Numbered from the stretch's first letter, positions 19,163 to 29,811 are shown. The stretch is DNA of 64,000 nucleotides from Opitutales bacterium (GCA_015061945.1 SUVP01000009.1:1-64000), one strand, 5' to 3'. Made by a program: numbers and translations. The notes: generated by a model from the sequence alone, not told the origin.

Positions 19163-21184
19163 ATGAATAGGGGAATGTGTATGAATTACAGGCTCATTTT
19201 TTATATCGCATTATTCTTACCGATTTTACTTTCGGCAAAAAATATTGAAAACGCAAATCGGGCTTTAGAAAAAAGTGGTTTAAAATATTGTCCAGCCTTG
19301 TTCGATGCGAAGTCGTCTAACATAACTTTTAAAAATTTGCCGACTGGTGCGAAAGATTTTGAAGTAATGTTGCCATCGCCAAAAAACGACATTGTCGTCA
19401 ATGCGTCTGATTTTGGGCTGAATGAGAACATCACAAATTCTGCGACAATAATCAACAAGGCGATTGCACACTGTAAAAAAATCGGTGCGAGCAAGCTTGT
19501 TATCAACAAGGGAACGTACAAATGTTTCGACGCTGTCTCTATTCTTATTGACGATATGCAAGACTTCACGCTCGATTGCAATGGTGCAAAACTCATCTAT
19601 TATAGTCCATGCATAAAGGCGAAAAATCCTGTTCCAGCATGGAATACGGCACAAAACAAAAGTAATTGCAATTTGAAGATAAAAAACTCTCGACGCATAA
19701 AAGTTTGCAATTTGCAATTTGATTGGGATTGGGAAAACAATCCGATTGGTGGATTTGCAAAAGTTGTCGGATTCGACAAAAATGCAAATGAACCTTATAT
19801 TGATTTTCAATTTTGGCAGTATGAAAAATATCCCTTTTACAACAAATATACGCCTGTTGTTTCGGTTGCATCGTTCACTGATGATTTAACCGCATTTCAT
19901 CACGCTCGGTCAGGATTGTTTTTCCCTGCACCAAAACCTATTCACCTTGCAGAAGGTTATTATACCTCCAAGACATCATGGGTATCGCCAAATGTGATGC
20001 GACTTTATGTTGAAAGAAAAATTGCCGGAAATCTTCCTGTTGGAGCGGTATATAGAATTATGCACTATTACGTTGGAAAGAATTGTATTGATATGTATTC
20101 AAACCAACATCTGACACTCGAAAACATCGATATACTCTCGTGCAGAGGCCATGCGTTGCACGTTGACGACGGGCAACAGTATTGGCAATACATCAATGTA
20201 AATGTAGCTCCACCGAAAGACGATGCCCGACGTGCGTGTTCATCGAGTGCCGACCACCACCATATCGCAAATTCTCGTGGTTTTATGAAATTGATTGGTT
20301 GCACGTTCTCTATGGGCGTTGACGATGGTGCAAATATTCACGACAGAGCATTTTTTATGAAGAGAAAATCCGACTATATTTTGGAGTCGAACAATATTCG
20401 TGGTCTGATATATTTTAATCCAAAGTTAAACGATGTTCTCGAACTATACCAAGCCGATTACACTCCGACTGGCTACAAAGGTAAAATCGTAAAAATCGAC
20501 GGCGAGACACTTCATTTAGATAAACCATTGCCTATGCAAAGCAAAGATGGTTTTGTTTGTTTTAATACAAAGTATGGAACACGTAATATAATCATCAAAG
20601 ATTGCAAATACATTAGACACGGATGTCGAGGTCTGCTTTTGCCCGCAAAAGATATAACAGTTGAAAATTGTATTTTTGAAAGAGAACAAATGGGTGCAAT
20701 CAAGTGCGAAACAGGTTATACAAAAGATTTGTGGTGCGAAGGATATGGCGTTGATAATATTGTCGTTCGCAACTGCACTTTCAGAAAATCAAATATACGC
20801 AGGCTAAAAAGCCAAGGTTTTGTCCGCGATATTATGCTTGCTGCCTATTTGAAAACAGATCCGTCCGACGCACAACCGGCTGTTCCAATTATCAAAAATT
20901 TGTTATTTGAAAACAACAAATTCTTTGACACACAAGGGCTGGTTGCCATAATTTCAAGTTCAAACAACGTTATTTTCAGAAATAACGTTATCGAAAATGA
21001 TTTCGATTATGAAAATAATCTTTGGTATAGAGGGGGCTTTTGCGTAAGGAATTCTAAAGACATCTATATTATCGATAACACATATATCGAGTCGAAAAAA
21101 GTTCCGCTTGCGGGAGTATATTATCAGCAGAAATCTGTTGAAAATTTGGTCGCTCGTGGGAACAAAATAATTTCCAAAAAATAA
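19163..21184 (+). CDS. Secreted right-handed parallel beta-helix protein, putative polysaccharide-active enzyme
   Basis: Signal peptide; repeated beta-helix rungs (IKNSRRIKVCNLQFDWDW; LTLENIDILSCRGHALHVDD; LIGCTFSMGVDDGANIHDRAF). Confidence 0.75.
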   Translation: MNRGMCMNYRLIFYIALFLPILLSAKNIENANRALEKSGLKYCPALFDAKSSNITFKNLPTGAKDFEVMLPSPKNDIVVNASDFGLNENITNSATIINKAIAHCKKIGASKLVINKGTYKCFDAVSILIDDMQDFTLDCNGAKLIYYSPCIKAKNPVPAWNTAQNKSNCNLKIKNSRRIKVCNLQFDWDWENNPIGGFAKVVGFDKNANEPYIDFQFWQYEKYPFYNKYTPVVSVASFTDDLTAFHHARSGLFFPAPKPIHLAEGYYTSKTSWVSPNVMRLYVERKIAGNLPVGAVYRIMHYYVGKNCIDMYSNQHLTLENIDILSCRGHALHVDDGQQYWQYINVNVAPPKDDARRACSSSADHHHIANSRGFMKLIGCTFSMGVDDGANIHDRAFFMKRKSDYILESNNIRGLIYFNPKLNDVLELYQADYTPTGYKGKIVKIDGETLHLDKPLPMQSKDGFVCFNTKYGTRNIIIKDCKYIRHGCRGLLLPAKDITVENCIFEREQMGAIKCETGYTKDLWCEGYGVDNIVVRNCTFRKSNIRRLKSQGFVRDIMLAAYLKTDPSDAQPAVPIIKNLLFENNKFFDTQGLVAIISSSNNVIFRNNVIENDFDYENNLWYRGGFCVRNSKDIYIIDNTYIESKKVPLAGVYYQQKSVENLVARGNKIISKK

Positions 21185-21188
21185 AAAT

Positions 21189-22421
21189 ATGAAAAAAATA
21201 ATATCATCAATTATAGTCTTAATGGTTGCAACACTCGCAACCTTTGGTGCAAAACAACCATACTTTATCGGTACTTGCGATAAAGATGCTCTCGGATACA
21301 AAGTCGGAGAAAAAATGAAGTTCTCAATCAACCTTGTCGACAAAGACGGCAAGATTATCGAAGGGCAAAAGCTCCAATGGAGAGTCTCTAAAGATAATGG
21401 AAAAACTGAAGTTGGCGAAGCTGTGTCGGCAAAAGCTCCGTTGGTAATCATCACAAAAATGGACAACCCTGGTTTTGCTCGCATAACAGTTACACCTGTG
21501 GACGAAAACGGAAAACGCATAAATGCAATGGATGTTTACGACGGCGGTGCTTGTGCAGGTTTTGATGATATCAAAGAAAAGACTCCTGAACCAAAAGACT
21601 TCGACGCTTTCTGGGCAAAGCAACTTTCAGCTCTCGCAAAAGTCCCAATGAAGTGCGACAAAAAAGAAGTTTCGACAAAAAAAGGATTCAAGACTTATAT
21701 CCTCACGCTCGATTGCGTCGGCAAACCAGCAAAAGCATGGCTTACAATTCCAGAAAATGCAAAGCCAAATTCCTTACCAATCAAAATGGCTGTTCACGGC
21801 TATGGCGTAAGCAGAATCAATCCGTCGTACGATAAAAATGCAATTTGTCTTTCAGTTGCTCGCCACAGTTATGAGCTTGGTCAACCAAAAGAATATTACG
21901 ACGAACAAAAGAAAATCCTCAAGGGTTTTGGCTTGAGAAAACACATCAACAAGAATCCTGAAGACAACTATTTCAAATTTATGATTCTTCGTGATCTTCG
22001 TGCATTGCAATACACAAAGACATTACCTGAATGGAACAAGAAAGACATCCATGTTGGTGGTGGAAGTATGGGTGGTTTCCAATCCGTCTTCATTGCAGCG
22101 TTGGATAAAGATATTACATCGTGCTATCTTGGAGTTCCGTGGATGTGCAACCTTAATCGTGTTGCAGAAGGCAAGCAAAAAGCACTCTTTGTGCCTGACT
22201 ACATCCCAGAAGTTCTCTACTTCGATTCGACATACGCCGCAAAACGTGTAAAATGCCCAGTAAATATCTTGGCATATTTGGGCGACTATGTATGTCCGCC
22301 AGCTGGTATTGTGATTCTTTATCACAACTTGCCAAAAGCAAATCTTTCATTTGGTCAGAACGGCACACACCCATATCGTTCGCCATGGGCAAAGAACCCT
22401 ATTTATAAGAAGTCTAAATAA
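21189..22421 (+). CDS. Acetyl xylan esterase/cephalosporin-C deacetylase-like (CE7/AXE1)
   Basis: EPKDFDAFWAKQLSALAKVPM, GGGSMGGFQSVFIAAL nucleophile elbow, FDSTYAAKRVKCPVNILAYLGDYVCPPAGI. Confidence 0.88.
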   Translation: MKKIISSIIVLMVATLATFGAKQPYFIGTCDKDALGYKVGEKMKFSINLVDKDGKIIEGQKLQWRVSKDNGKTEVGEAVSAKAPLVIITKMDNPGFARITVTPVDENGKRINAMDVYDGGACAGFDDIKEKTPEPKDFDAFWAKQLSALAKVPMKCDKKEVSTKKGFKTYILTLDCVGKPAKAWLTIPENAKPNSLPIKMAVHGYGVSRINPSYDKNAICLSVARHSYELGQPKEYYDEQKKILKGFGLRKHINKNPEDNYFKFMILRDLRALQYTKTLPEWNKKDIHVGGGSMGGFQSVFIAALDKDITSCYLGVPWMCNLNRVAEGKQKALFVPDYIPEVLYFDSTYAAKRVKCPVNILAYLGDYVCPPAGIVILYHNLPKANLSFGQNGTHPYRSPWAKNPIYKKSK

Positions 22422-22438
22422 GACTAAACAAACAAAAC

Positions 22439-22474
22439 AAAAAGTCGTTTCGGAGAATCCGGAACGACTTTTTT
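22439..22474. terminator. Intrinsic terminator
   Basis: aaaaagtcgtttcggagaatccggaacgactttttt. Confidence 0.8.
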
Positions 22475-22475
22475 G

Positions 22476-22778
22476 TTAGATATTAGAAAAGCTTATAAAG
22501 TATAAAACGACCGCAACTATCCCAAATATTAGCGATATTCCCGACATCCTTATTCTATATCCTATCAGATATTTGTCTCGAGTGCGATTATCGAACTTTG
22601 AGTTTTCGGATATATAAGAATCGACAACATCGTAATTATCGTATGTTTCGTATAACCTATATGCAAATACAAACGCAACTATCATAGAAATAACTGCAAA
22701 TATTAACGAAAACCAAAACTGCCCGTCAGACTTAAATATACTGTCGAAAAGAGATATGTTTTCTGCAGAAATTTCCAT
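22476..22778 (-). CDS. Small membrane protein, unknown function
   Basis: 100 aa with two hydrophobic segments; fits the intergenic space. Confidence 0.5.
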   Translation of the reverse strand: MEISAENISLFDSIFKSDGQFWFSLIFAVISMIVAFVFAYRLYETYDNYDVVDSYISENSKFDNRTRDKYLIGYRIRMSGISLIFGIVAVVLYFISFSNI

Positions 22779-22804
22779 TTGATAGTTGCGTTATTATAGA
22801 AGTT

Positions 22805-24772
22805 TTATCTACGACGTCTATACATTGCCAACGACAATGCCAATGCTCCAAAAATGAGTGCGTATGTGCTTGGCTCTGGAACTTGGCTGAATGCGTATGA
22901 GCTAAAGCCTTCTACAAAGATACTTGCAAAACCTGTAGATGCGTCGTATTCAACTTCGCCATCAAGTTTTGTCCAAATACTGCTACCGTCTGCTTTATGC
23001 CATGCAACCAAATTTGCTGGATTGCTGATATCGCCAACGTATGCCGACAACACTACGCTCAAATCGCCATTATATGTTGCGTCAACCGAGAAACCAGTGA
23101 TAAAATCGCCTACGATATTTTCAGCTTCAGAAACTTCCGTAATGTTATTTACAGTCATTGTTTCTTTGCCAGAGACATTGAAGTCTAACACCAACTTGTT
23201 ATTATCAGCACCGACAAACGACACTGTTTGAACATCGTTTTCAGCACTACCCACTGTGATTACATTATTTGTAAATTCAGCAGATTTACCAGCAGTGAAA
23301 ACTCCATTTGCAAACGAGCCACCGAATGCGTTTACTGTACCTTCGCCCGAATAAGACGAAATTGTGAGAGTGTCGCCATCGGCAAGTGTGCCACGCTTCA
23401 AGCCAAGAATACCGTCATTTACAACTGTTGCAGATGTAAGAGATGTTGATGTCAACCCGACATTCAATGTTGCACCACTTGCGATATTTACTGCCTTTGC
23501 ACCCAAGCCATTATTAGCATCCATTGTGCCAGCGTTAACATTCAATGTACCTGTAAAGTATTCCATTGAAGAATTTACAACCAATGAGCCAGCACCTGTT
23601 TTGTTGATTGTTGCAGTGCCATTTTCTGATGCAATTGAGTCGTAACCAACTGTACCATTGCCGATTGTCATTGTTGCATTTTCAGATATATTGAAATTAG
23701 CTGTGGCAGTTAATGCATTTGATTTAAGGTACAGGAATCCACCTCTATCATCCTTTTTTACGCCTGCTATACTTGCATAATTTCCGACATTGGTAATATC
23801 TTCAGTTGCAACAAAATTAACAATGCTATCATACGAATATACTGCACCACCACCAGATACATATACGTACTGAGAATTTTTATCTTCCACTACAGAAGCA
23901 TTGTTTGTAAAAACAGAATCTGTAATTGTTATACTAATCTTTCCGTTTTGTGCGTCAGCTCCTGTGATGTCTGATCTTATGTAAATAGCACCTCCTTGCG
24001 TAGCACTATACGACGAAGCAGTATTCTTATCAAATGTGGTGTTTGAAATATTAGCAACACCATCAGCATAACCACCCCAAGCAGCGCCTCTCAAATATAC
24101 AGCTCCACCATAAGCGTATTGTGATTGAGAACTTGCAGTATTCGAAATAAATGACGAATTATTAATGCTTATTTCTTTACTTCCAAATGAAGCAATGGCA
24201 CCACCTTGGGAATTGGTTGATTCAATTGTATTGCTGTCAAAGATAACATTATTAAGGAGTGTTTTTTCAGCAACACCTACCGAGTATGTTCCTTGTACTT
24301 GGTTGTTTGAATATCCGTAATTTCCTTTAAATATACTATTTTGAATAGTACCTGAAACTTTTCCAGTTCTCAAAACAGAACCATATGTACCTGTTGTAGT
24401 ATTTGTGGTAGATGCAGAGTTATTAGTAAAAGATGCATTATCTAACGTATATGATTCTTTTACGGATTCTAAATTTAAAATACCAGTTAAACTAAGCCAT
24501 TTATAACCTTCTGCAAAAGTTGCCGATGTTGTAATCCCGTTAGCAGTGAATTTGGTTATATTTGCATTATTAGATTGAACATAAACAAGCGACTCTCCGA
24601 AGGATCCTGTTGAGGAAACTTGTAATGTGAGATTATCTTGAGCAATAATCTCTCCATTAATATCTTCTTTTATAACGGTAAAATTATCCACTTGAATAGG
24701 ATAAGTAAGTTCTGCCATTGTAACACTTGTAAACAACGCAAGTATTGATGATGTGATGATTATTTTTTTCAT
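22805..24772 (-). CDS. PEP-CTERM-tailed beta-helix/adhesin-like surface protein
   Basis: Signal peptide MKKIIITSSILALFTSVTMA; GGAVYLRG-type repeats; C-term VPEPSTYALIFGALALSLAMYRRRR. Start revised to 24772. Confidence 0.85.
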   Translation of the reverse strand: MKKIIITSSILALFTSVTMAELTYPIQVDNFTVIKEDINGEIIAQDNLTLQVSSTGSFGESLVYVQSNNANITKFTANGITTSATFAEGYKWLSLTGILNLESVKESYTLDNASFTNNSASTTNTTTGTYGSVLRTGKVSGTIQNSIFKGNYGYSNNQVQGTYSVGVAEKTLLNNVIFDSNTIESTNSQGGAIASFGSKEISINNSSFISNTASSQSQYAYGGAVYLRGAAWGGYADGVANISNTTFDKNTASSYSATQGGAIYIRSDITGADAQNGKISITITDSVFTNNASVVEDKNSQYVYVSGGGAVYSYDSIVNFVATEDITNVGNYASIAGVKKDDRGGFLYLKSNALTATANFNISENATMTIGNGTVGYDSIASENGTATINKTGAGSLVVNSSMEYFTGTLNVNAGTMDANNGLGAKAVNIASGATLNVGLTSTSLTSATVVNDGILGLKRGTLADGDTLTISSYSGEGTVNAFGGSFANGVFTAGKSAEFTNNVITVGSAENDVQTVSFVGADNNKLVLDFNVSGKETMTVNNITEVSEAENIVGDFITGFSVDATYNGDLSVVLSAYVGDISNPANLVAWHKADGSSIWTKLDGEVEYDASTGFASIFVEGFSSYAFSQVPEPSTYALIFGALALSLAMYRRRR

Positions 24773-24960
24773 TTTTTTTGATATAGAAAAGTTCTTCTTA
24801 TTACCCATTTTTTTAAGCTTAAATTGAAATAAGAATGTTCTTAAGTATGTCAAGACTTTTAAACGCAAATATTTGTCAATTTTTACGGCGGGATTTTTTG
24901 CAAAAAAAAAGAATCGAATTGCCCGATGCAACTCGATTCTAAAAAACTCCTTTTTTTCGA

Positions 24961-26142
24961 TTAAAGTGTTGCGAGTGTTTTCATCACTCCACGAATTTCT
25001 GCCAAACCTTTCATTCTACCGATGAATGAATAACCAGGGTTTGCTGTCGGTGGTTTATAAAGATCGTCTGCCATATCACGACCATGGTCGGGACGGAAAA
25101 CGATTTTTTCGCCACCATTGTTAAGTCGCTCATCTTGCAGTGTCATCAATTTCTTGACAACTTCGACCATTGGAACACGACCTTCGAGGTGTCCGGCTTC
25201 GTAAAAACTTCCGTCAGCATCAACTTGTGTACTACGCAAGTGTGCTATGTAAATTCTATCTGCAAGCTTATCAACCATTGACGATATATCGTTATGCAAA
25301 CCAGCACTGAGCGAACCTGTACAGAAACAAATTGTATTTGCTTTTGACGGACATTCGGCAAAAATTTCTTGGAAGTCTTCAACGCGTGATGCAATGCGAG
25401 GCAAACCGAGAACAGCAAATGGCGGGTCATCGGGGTGGATTGCCAAAATCGCACCGACTTCTTCAGCTACGGGAGTTACTTCTTTCAAGAACTCAATCAA
25501 ATGGTCTTTGAGCTTTTGCGGAGTAAAACCGTCGTAACGTGCGAGCATCTTGCGGACATCTTCAATTTCCAAGCCCATTTTGCACCCTGGGAAAACGTCG
25601 ATAATCGAGCGTTCAAAAGCTTTTTTACCAGCGTCGTCGAGCGAGTCGAAAAACTCTTTTGCCTTTGCAACCTGTTCAGGCGTACGTTCTTGACTTGCCC
25701 CTTCACGTTTGAGAACAAAAATATCGAATGCGGCAAATTGAACAGGGTCGAAACGCAAGCACTGCGAGCCGTCGGGCAGGCGGAAATGAAGGTCTGTACG
25801 AATCCAATCGAGAACGGGCATAAAGTTGTAGATGATTTTTGTTATGCCACATTTTGCGAGGTTGCGGATACTTTCCTTGTAGTTTTCAAAATGACGTTTG
25901 TAATCACCTGTGCGAAGTTTCATATCTTCTGTTACAGGCAACGATTCTACGACATCCCATTCAAGCCCATATTCTGCAACTTTTGCTTGATGCTTTTTGA
26001 TTTCTTCGACAGTCCAAAGTTCGCCATACGGAATATGGTGGAGCGAGCTATAAACGCTTGTCGCACCGCTTTGTCTGATAAATTCGAGCGATACGGGATC
26101 GTTATCGCCGTACCATCTGAAACCTTCTTTCAAACTTTCCAT
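24961..26142 (-). CDS. uxuA: Mannonate dehydratase
   Basis: MESLKEGFRWYGDNDPVSLEFIRQSGATSVYSSLHHIPYGELWTVEEI...; HPDDPPFAVLGLPRI; FRPDHGRDM. Confidence 0.95.
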   Translation of the reverse strand: MESLKEGFRWYGDNDPVSLEFIRQSGATSVYSSLHHIPYGELWTVEEIKKHQAKVAEYGLEWDVVESLPVTEDMKLRTGDYKRHFENYKESIRNLAKCGITKIIYNFMPVLDWIRTDLHFRLPDGSQCLRFDPVQFAAFDIFVLKREGASQERTPEQVAKAKEFFDSLDDAGKKAFERSIIDVFPGCKMGLEIEDVRKMLARYDGFTPQKLKDHLIEFLKEVTPVAEEVGAILAIHPDDPPFAVLGLPRIASRVEDFQEIFAECPSKANTICFCTGSLSAGLHNDISSMVDKLADRIYIAHLRSTQVDADGSFYEAGHLEGRVPMVEVVKKLMTLQDERLNNGGEKIVFRPDHGRDMADDLYKPPTANPGYSFIGRMKGLAEIRGVMKTLATL

Positions 26143-26158
26143 AATTTTTCCTTACAAA

Positions 26159-26977
26159 TTATACGCCCGAAAAGCACGAGAATCCGCCGTCGATAGCCAT
26201 TACTGTACCTGTTACAAACTTCGACGCATCGGAGCAAAGATAATGGATTGCACCGAACACTTCATCAGCATCGCCAAAGCGTGCGAACGGAGTTGCGTTT
26301 ATAATATCGTTGCCACGTGAGGTCAATGAGCCGTCGGGGTTTGTGAGTAATGTTCTGTTTTGTTCGCTCAAGAAAAATCCTGGTGCGACTGCATTTACAC
26401 GGACGCCATCGCCAATCTTTTTCGCAAATTCAACTGACAACCATTTTGTGAGGTTATCAATCGACGCCTTTGCATTCGAGTAGCCCAAAACACGTGTTAC
26501 TGCGAGCTGTGCTGTCATCGACGAGAAGTTGACAATAGAACCTTTCTTATTTTTTTGGAAAATTTCGCCAAAGATAATTGTCGGCAAAAGCGTACCTTCC
26601 ATATTGAGTTTAAAGACATCTTCCCAAGCGTTGAGGTCGAGGTCGAAAAAACTTTGGTCGGGCGATATTACCGCACCTGCTTTATTCCCACCTGCACCAT
26701 TTACGAGGCAATCAACCGTACCCCATTTTGCGAGCACTTTTTCGCGTGCAGAAATGAGGTCGTCTTTACTCATAACATCGGCTTTTATTGCGATGCCTTG
26801 CAAATTATTGTCGTCGCAAAATTTTTGTACTTCGGCAAGTTTTTCTTCGTTGCGACCGAGGAACGCAACCTTTGCACCGCATTCTGCCAAATAGCGTGCA
26901 GTTGCACCAGCGAGTACGCCAGTTGCACCTGTTACAACGATAACTCTATCTTTTATATCGAATAAATTTTTCATCAA
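26159..26977 (-). CDS. SDR-family oxidoreductase, probable D-mannonate/fructuronate oxidoreductase
   Basis: VVTGATGVLAGATARYLAECGAKVAFLGRN; YSNAKASIDNL; 16 bp from uxuA. Confidence 0.85.
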   Translation of the reverse strand: MMKNLFDIKDRVIVVTGATGVLAGATARYLAECGAKVAFLGRNEEKLAEVQKFCDDNNLQGIAIKADVMSKDDLISAREKVLAKWGTVDCLVNGAGGNKAGAVISPDQSFFDLDLNAWEDVFKLNMEGTLLPTIIFGEIFQKNKKGSIVNFSSMTAQLAVTRVLGYSNAKASIDNLTKWLSVEFAKKIGDGVRVNAVAPGFFLSEQNRTLLTNPDGSLTSRGNDIINATPFARFGDADEVFGAIHYLCSDASKFVTGTVMAIDGGFSCFSGV

Positions 26978-26978
26978 T

Positions 26979-28706
26979 TTATATTTTCTTTGAAGATTTT
27001 AACAATCTGTTCGAGATTACAACGAGTACGAGGAATCCGAAGAATATTGCTGGACCTACATAGCCGAGTTTGTTCCAGAGAACATACAAGCTTGCAACCG
27101 AACTTGCAAAGAGCGAGCAACCCATAAGAACTGTCCATAATACACGTTTCTTGCCTTCTGGACGTTCTGCACCGAGAATGCTCTTGCTGTTCATCATCAC
27201 GAGGAATGCTCCATACGCAATTGGCAAAAGAACCATTGCAATAACACCAGCGTGGATAACAAGCCACATCTTTGCACCCTTAAAGAATACCGATGCAATA
27301 GCACTAAGTGTAATAATCGACGAGCCAGCCAACTGCCATTTTGCGTTTGTTCCCTTGCCCAAGATTTCAGCAAAACTTACACCGCAAATGAGCATATTCA
27401 TAAGCACTGCGTTTATTGCCATACCGAGAACACCGAGTCCGAAAATGTATCGAGCAACATCATCACCCAAGAGTGGAGCGAGTGTTTCAGAAAGATTTGA
27501 AGCATCGCGTTTCACGAGCATAGCAGCCATATTTTTTTCAGTTTTTGGAAGTTCGTTGCGTGCTGAATCTTTTTGTGCAGTTGAAAGTGCGTCAAACTTT
27601 TCTTTGCCTATATCGTTTGAAATTCTCGCATCGAGCAACGAGATATATGGCGATACCAAGTTTGGAGCAGGAAGAATTTGTTTTCCGTCGACAACTGCTG
27701 GCACGAGCTTGCCGTCGACAATTCTCGAGATTGCCAAGCCGTCAGCTGGCTTTGCGTGGAATTGCGTTGCCGCTGCGACAACAATGCACGAGGTCGCCAA
27801 AAGGAATGGAATGAACAAACCTGTTGCGAGGTCGAAAATTGCGAGTTCTCTAAAATCTTTATTCCAACCTTTTTTGAGCATAGAGATTGGGAAAAGGAAT
27901 GTCATATTGATACCAACCGCCATTGCTGCCGCCGAGATAACAACATCACGTTGTTGCGATACAATCATATCGCTCCAAAATTTTTTACCAGCATCGCCAA
28001 GCTTAGAGATATGTTCCATAAAGTCGGCACTTGGTTCAGATAAGCACGAGAGATTTGGTACAAACCCTGCAAATACAGACGCCCAATCGATTTTCCCATT
28101 CCACCAAAGGCTGATGATAACACCAAAGAAGCAGACGACAATCGACGCTACTGAAAGCTTAATAATTCTTTCAAAGAATTTCATCGCCTTGCCACCCATT
28201 GCGTACATTGCAGTCATCGCCATTGCACAACAGAAGAGAACTGCAGTGATGAGTACTTCAACAAACATCGATGGTGCTTCAGTTGCTCCTGCAAAGTTTT
28301 GCGTAATCGCTGCAACGCCCAACGCAAATTGAGGCATTGCAAACACGGTACAAGCCAAAAGCGAACCCAACGCCCAACCATAGCCTAAAATTGGGCTGAT
28401 ATGTTTGTTGATTGCGTTCATTGGTTTGCCGTTAATTGAAAGCGTTACATACGAAATCCCTGCAAGCATAATAATACCGAGAATCATCGCAATCGGCTGT
28501 AGCCACATAAAGCCGAGTCCACCGAGAACTCCGAGATATAGTGCCGACGCAAGCGACCCACCACCGAGTGTTGTCGCACTTTGCATCCAGCCAGGTCCTG
28601 AGAATTTTGTAAACACGCCGAGTGTTGCAAGCGTGCCTTTTTTCTTTGCTTCTACAATTTGTAGACGTTGTGCCTCTACTTGTGGATTTTTAAGTGGTTC
28701 AGACAT
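26979..28706 (-). CDS. Nramp-fold (APC superfamily) membrane transporter, 575 aa, probably not a metal transporter
   Basis: Polytopic; FSGPGWMQSATTLGGGSLASALYLGVLGGLGFMWLQPIAM resembles Nramp TM1 without DPGN; inside the uronate operon. Confidence 0.65.
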   Translation of the reverse strand: MSEPLKNPQVEAQRLQIVEAKKKGTLATLGVFTKFSGPGWMQSATTLGGGSLASALYLGVLGGLGFMWLQPIAMILGIIMLAGISYVTLSINGKPMNAINKHISPILGYGWALGSLLACTVFAMPQFALGVAAITQNFAGATEAPSMFVEVLITAVLFCCAMAMTAMYAMGGKAMKFFERIIKLSVASIVVCFFGVIISLWWNGKIDWASVFAGFVPNLSCLSEPSADFMEHISKLGDAGKKFWSDMIVSQQRDVVISAAAMAVGINMTFLFPISMLKKGWNKDFRELAIFDLATGLFIPFLLATSCIVVAAATQFHAKPADGLAISRIVDGKLVPAVVDGKQILPAPNLVSPYISLLDARISNDIGKEKFDALSTAQKDSARNELPKTEKNMAAMLVKRDASNLSETLAPLLGDDVARYIFGLGVLGMAINAVLMNMLICGVSFAEILGKGTNAKWQLAGSSIITLSAIASVFFKGAKMWLVIHAGVIAMVLLPIAYGAFLVMMNSKSILGAERPEGKKRVLWTVLMGCSLFASSVASLYVLWNKLGYVGPAIFFGFLVLVVISNRLLKSSKKI

Positions 28707-28717
28707 ATTTTTCCTTT

Positions 28718-29797
28718 TTATTTTAAATTTTTTTCTGCATTTGCTTGTGCTTTGAGCGAAAGTTCAGCCGCCGCAAAAGCGTGCGATTGGCTCATCGCTG
28801 TTTCAGTTCCATCGACAATATCGCGAGCAAATTTGCCAAAGAATGGGAAACCTGTTCCCAAACAATCTTTCATTTCTACGCCATTTTTATCGGCTACATA
28901 CAATGTTTGCGGAGGGTTCCCTTCTCTCGAAAAATCCACATATTTGCGGATTTCAACATAACCTTCTGTACCGAGAATAAATGTTCTGCCGTCGCCCCAA
29001 ACAGGGAGTCCGTCAGGTGTAAACCAGTCGACTCTACAATAGCCCGATGCACCGTTTGCCATTTTTACCGATGCTTCGCCAAAATCTTGCAATTCTGGAT
29101 ATTCTGGATTGTTCATATTTGCGACACGTGAGTAATTTATTTCGGCTTCGTCGCAACCTGAAAACTCTAAGAATTGTTCAAATTGATGCGAACCGATATC
29201 GCACAAAATTCCGCCGTATTCTTTGCGTTCAAAGAACCATTGCGGGCGAGCGTTTTTCGAGAGTCGATGAGGTGCCATTATCAAAATCTGCAAGACTTTT
29301 CCAATGCGTCCACTCTTGATAATTTCGTTTGCACGCTCTGCGGCTTCGTTGTGGATTCTTTCTGCATAGTAAGGCATATATTTAAGCCCTGTCTTTGCGA
29401 CAAGCTTGCGTGCTTGGGCAAGTTGTTCAAGCGATGTGAACGGAGGTTTATCCACAAAGAAATGCTTGCCAGCTTCGAGAACTTTTCTACCCATATCAAA
29501 GCGATGTGCCGGAATACCCGCATTTGCGACCAACACAACTTCTTTATCGTTCAAAATCTCGTCAAGCGATTCTGCCACTTTGACATCTGGAAAACGCTTG
29601 AGAAATTCGTCGATACGTTTTTGGTCAGAATCCCAAACATATTTACAAACTGCACCGACATTGCGAAGCCCTTGTGTCATCGCATAGATATGCCCGTGGT
29701 CGAGCCCAGCCGATGCAAAAATCAGCTCGCCGTCATTTACGGCACGGCACATTTCGCCGTCTGGAACATAGTCGTACCCTGTTGCGTGTTTCGACAT
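28718..29797 (-). CDS. Gfo/Idh/MocA family oxidoreductase
   Basis: LIFASAGLDHGHIYAMTQGLRNVGA..., HFFVDKPPFTSLEQL (EKP-like motif), DIGSHQFEQFLEFSG. Confidence 0.88.
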   Translation of the reverse strand: MSKHATGYDYVPDGEMCRAVNDGELIFASAGLDHGHIYAMTQGLRNVGAVCKYVWDSDQKRIDEFLKRFPDVKVAESLDEILNDKEVVLVANAGIPAHRFDMGRKVLEAGKHFFVDKPPFTSLEQLAQARKLVAKTGLKYMPYYAERIHNEAAERANEIIKSGRIGKVLQILIMAPHRLSKNARPQWFFERKEYGGILCDIGSHQFEQFLEFSGCDEAEINYSRVANMNNPEYPELQDFGEASVKMANGASGYCRVDWFTPDGLPVWGDGRTFILGTEGYVEIRKYVDFSREGNPPQTLYVADKNGVEMKDCLGTGFPFFGKFARDIVDGTETAMSQSHAFAAAELSLKAQANAEKNLK

Positions 29798-29811
29798 ATT
29801 TTTTCTTTCTA

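Noticed and set aside
27070-28332. 420-aa antisense ORF within the Nramp-like gene
   Set aside because: Antisense to a well-supported CDS; long antisense frames are common here because of the codon composition (compare 14514..15404 antisense to recA and 25435..26196 antisense to uxuA).
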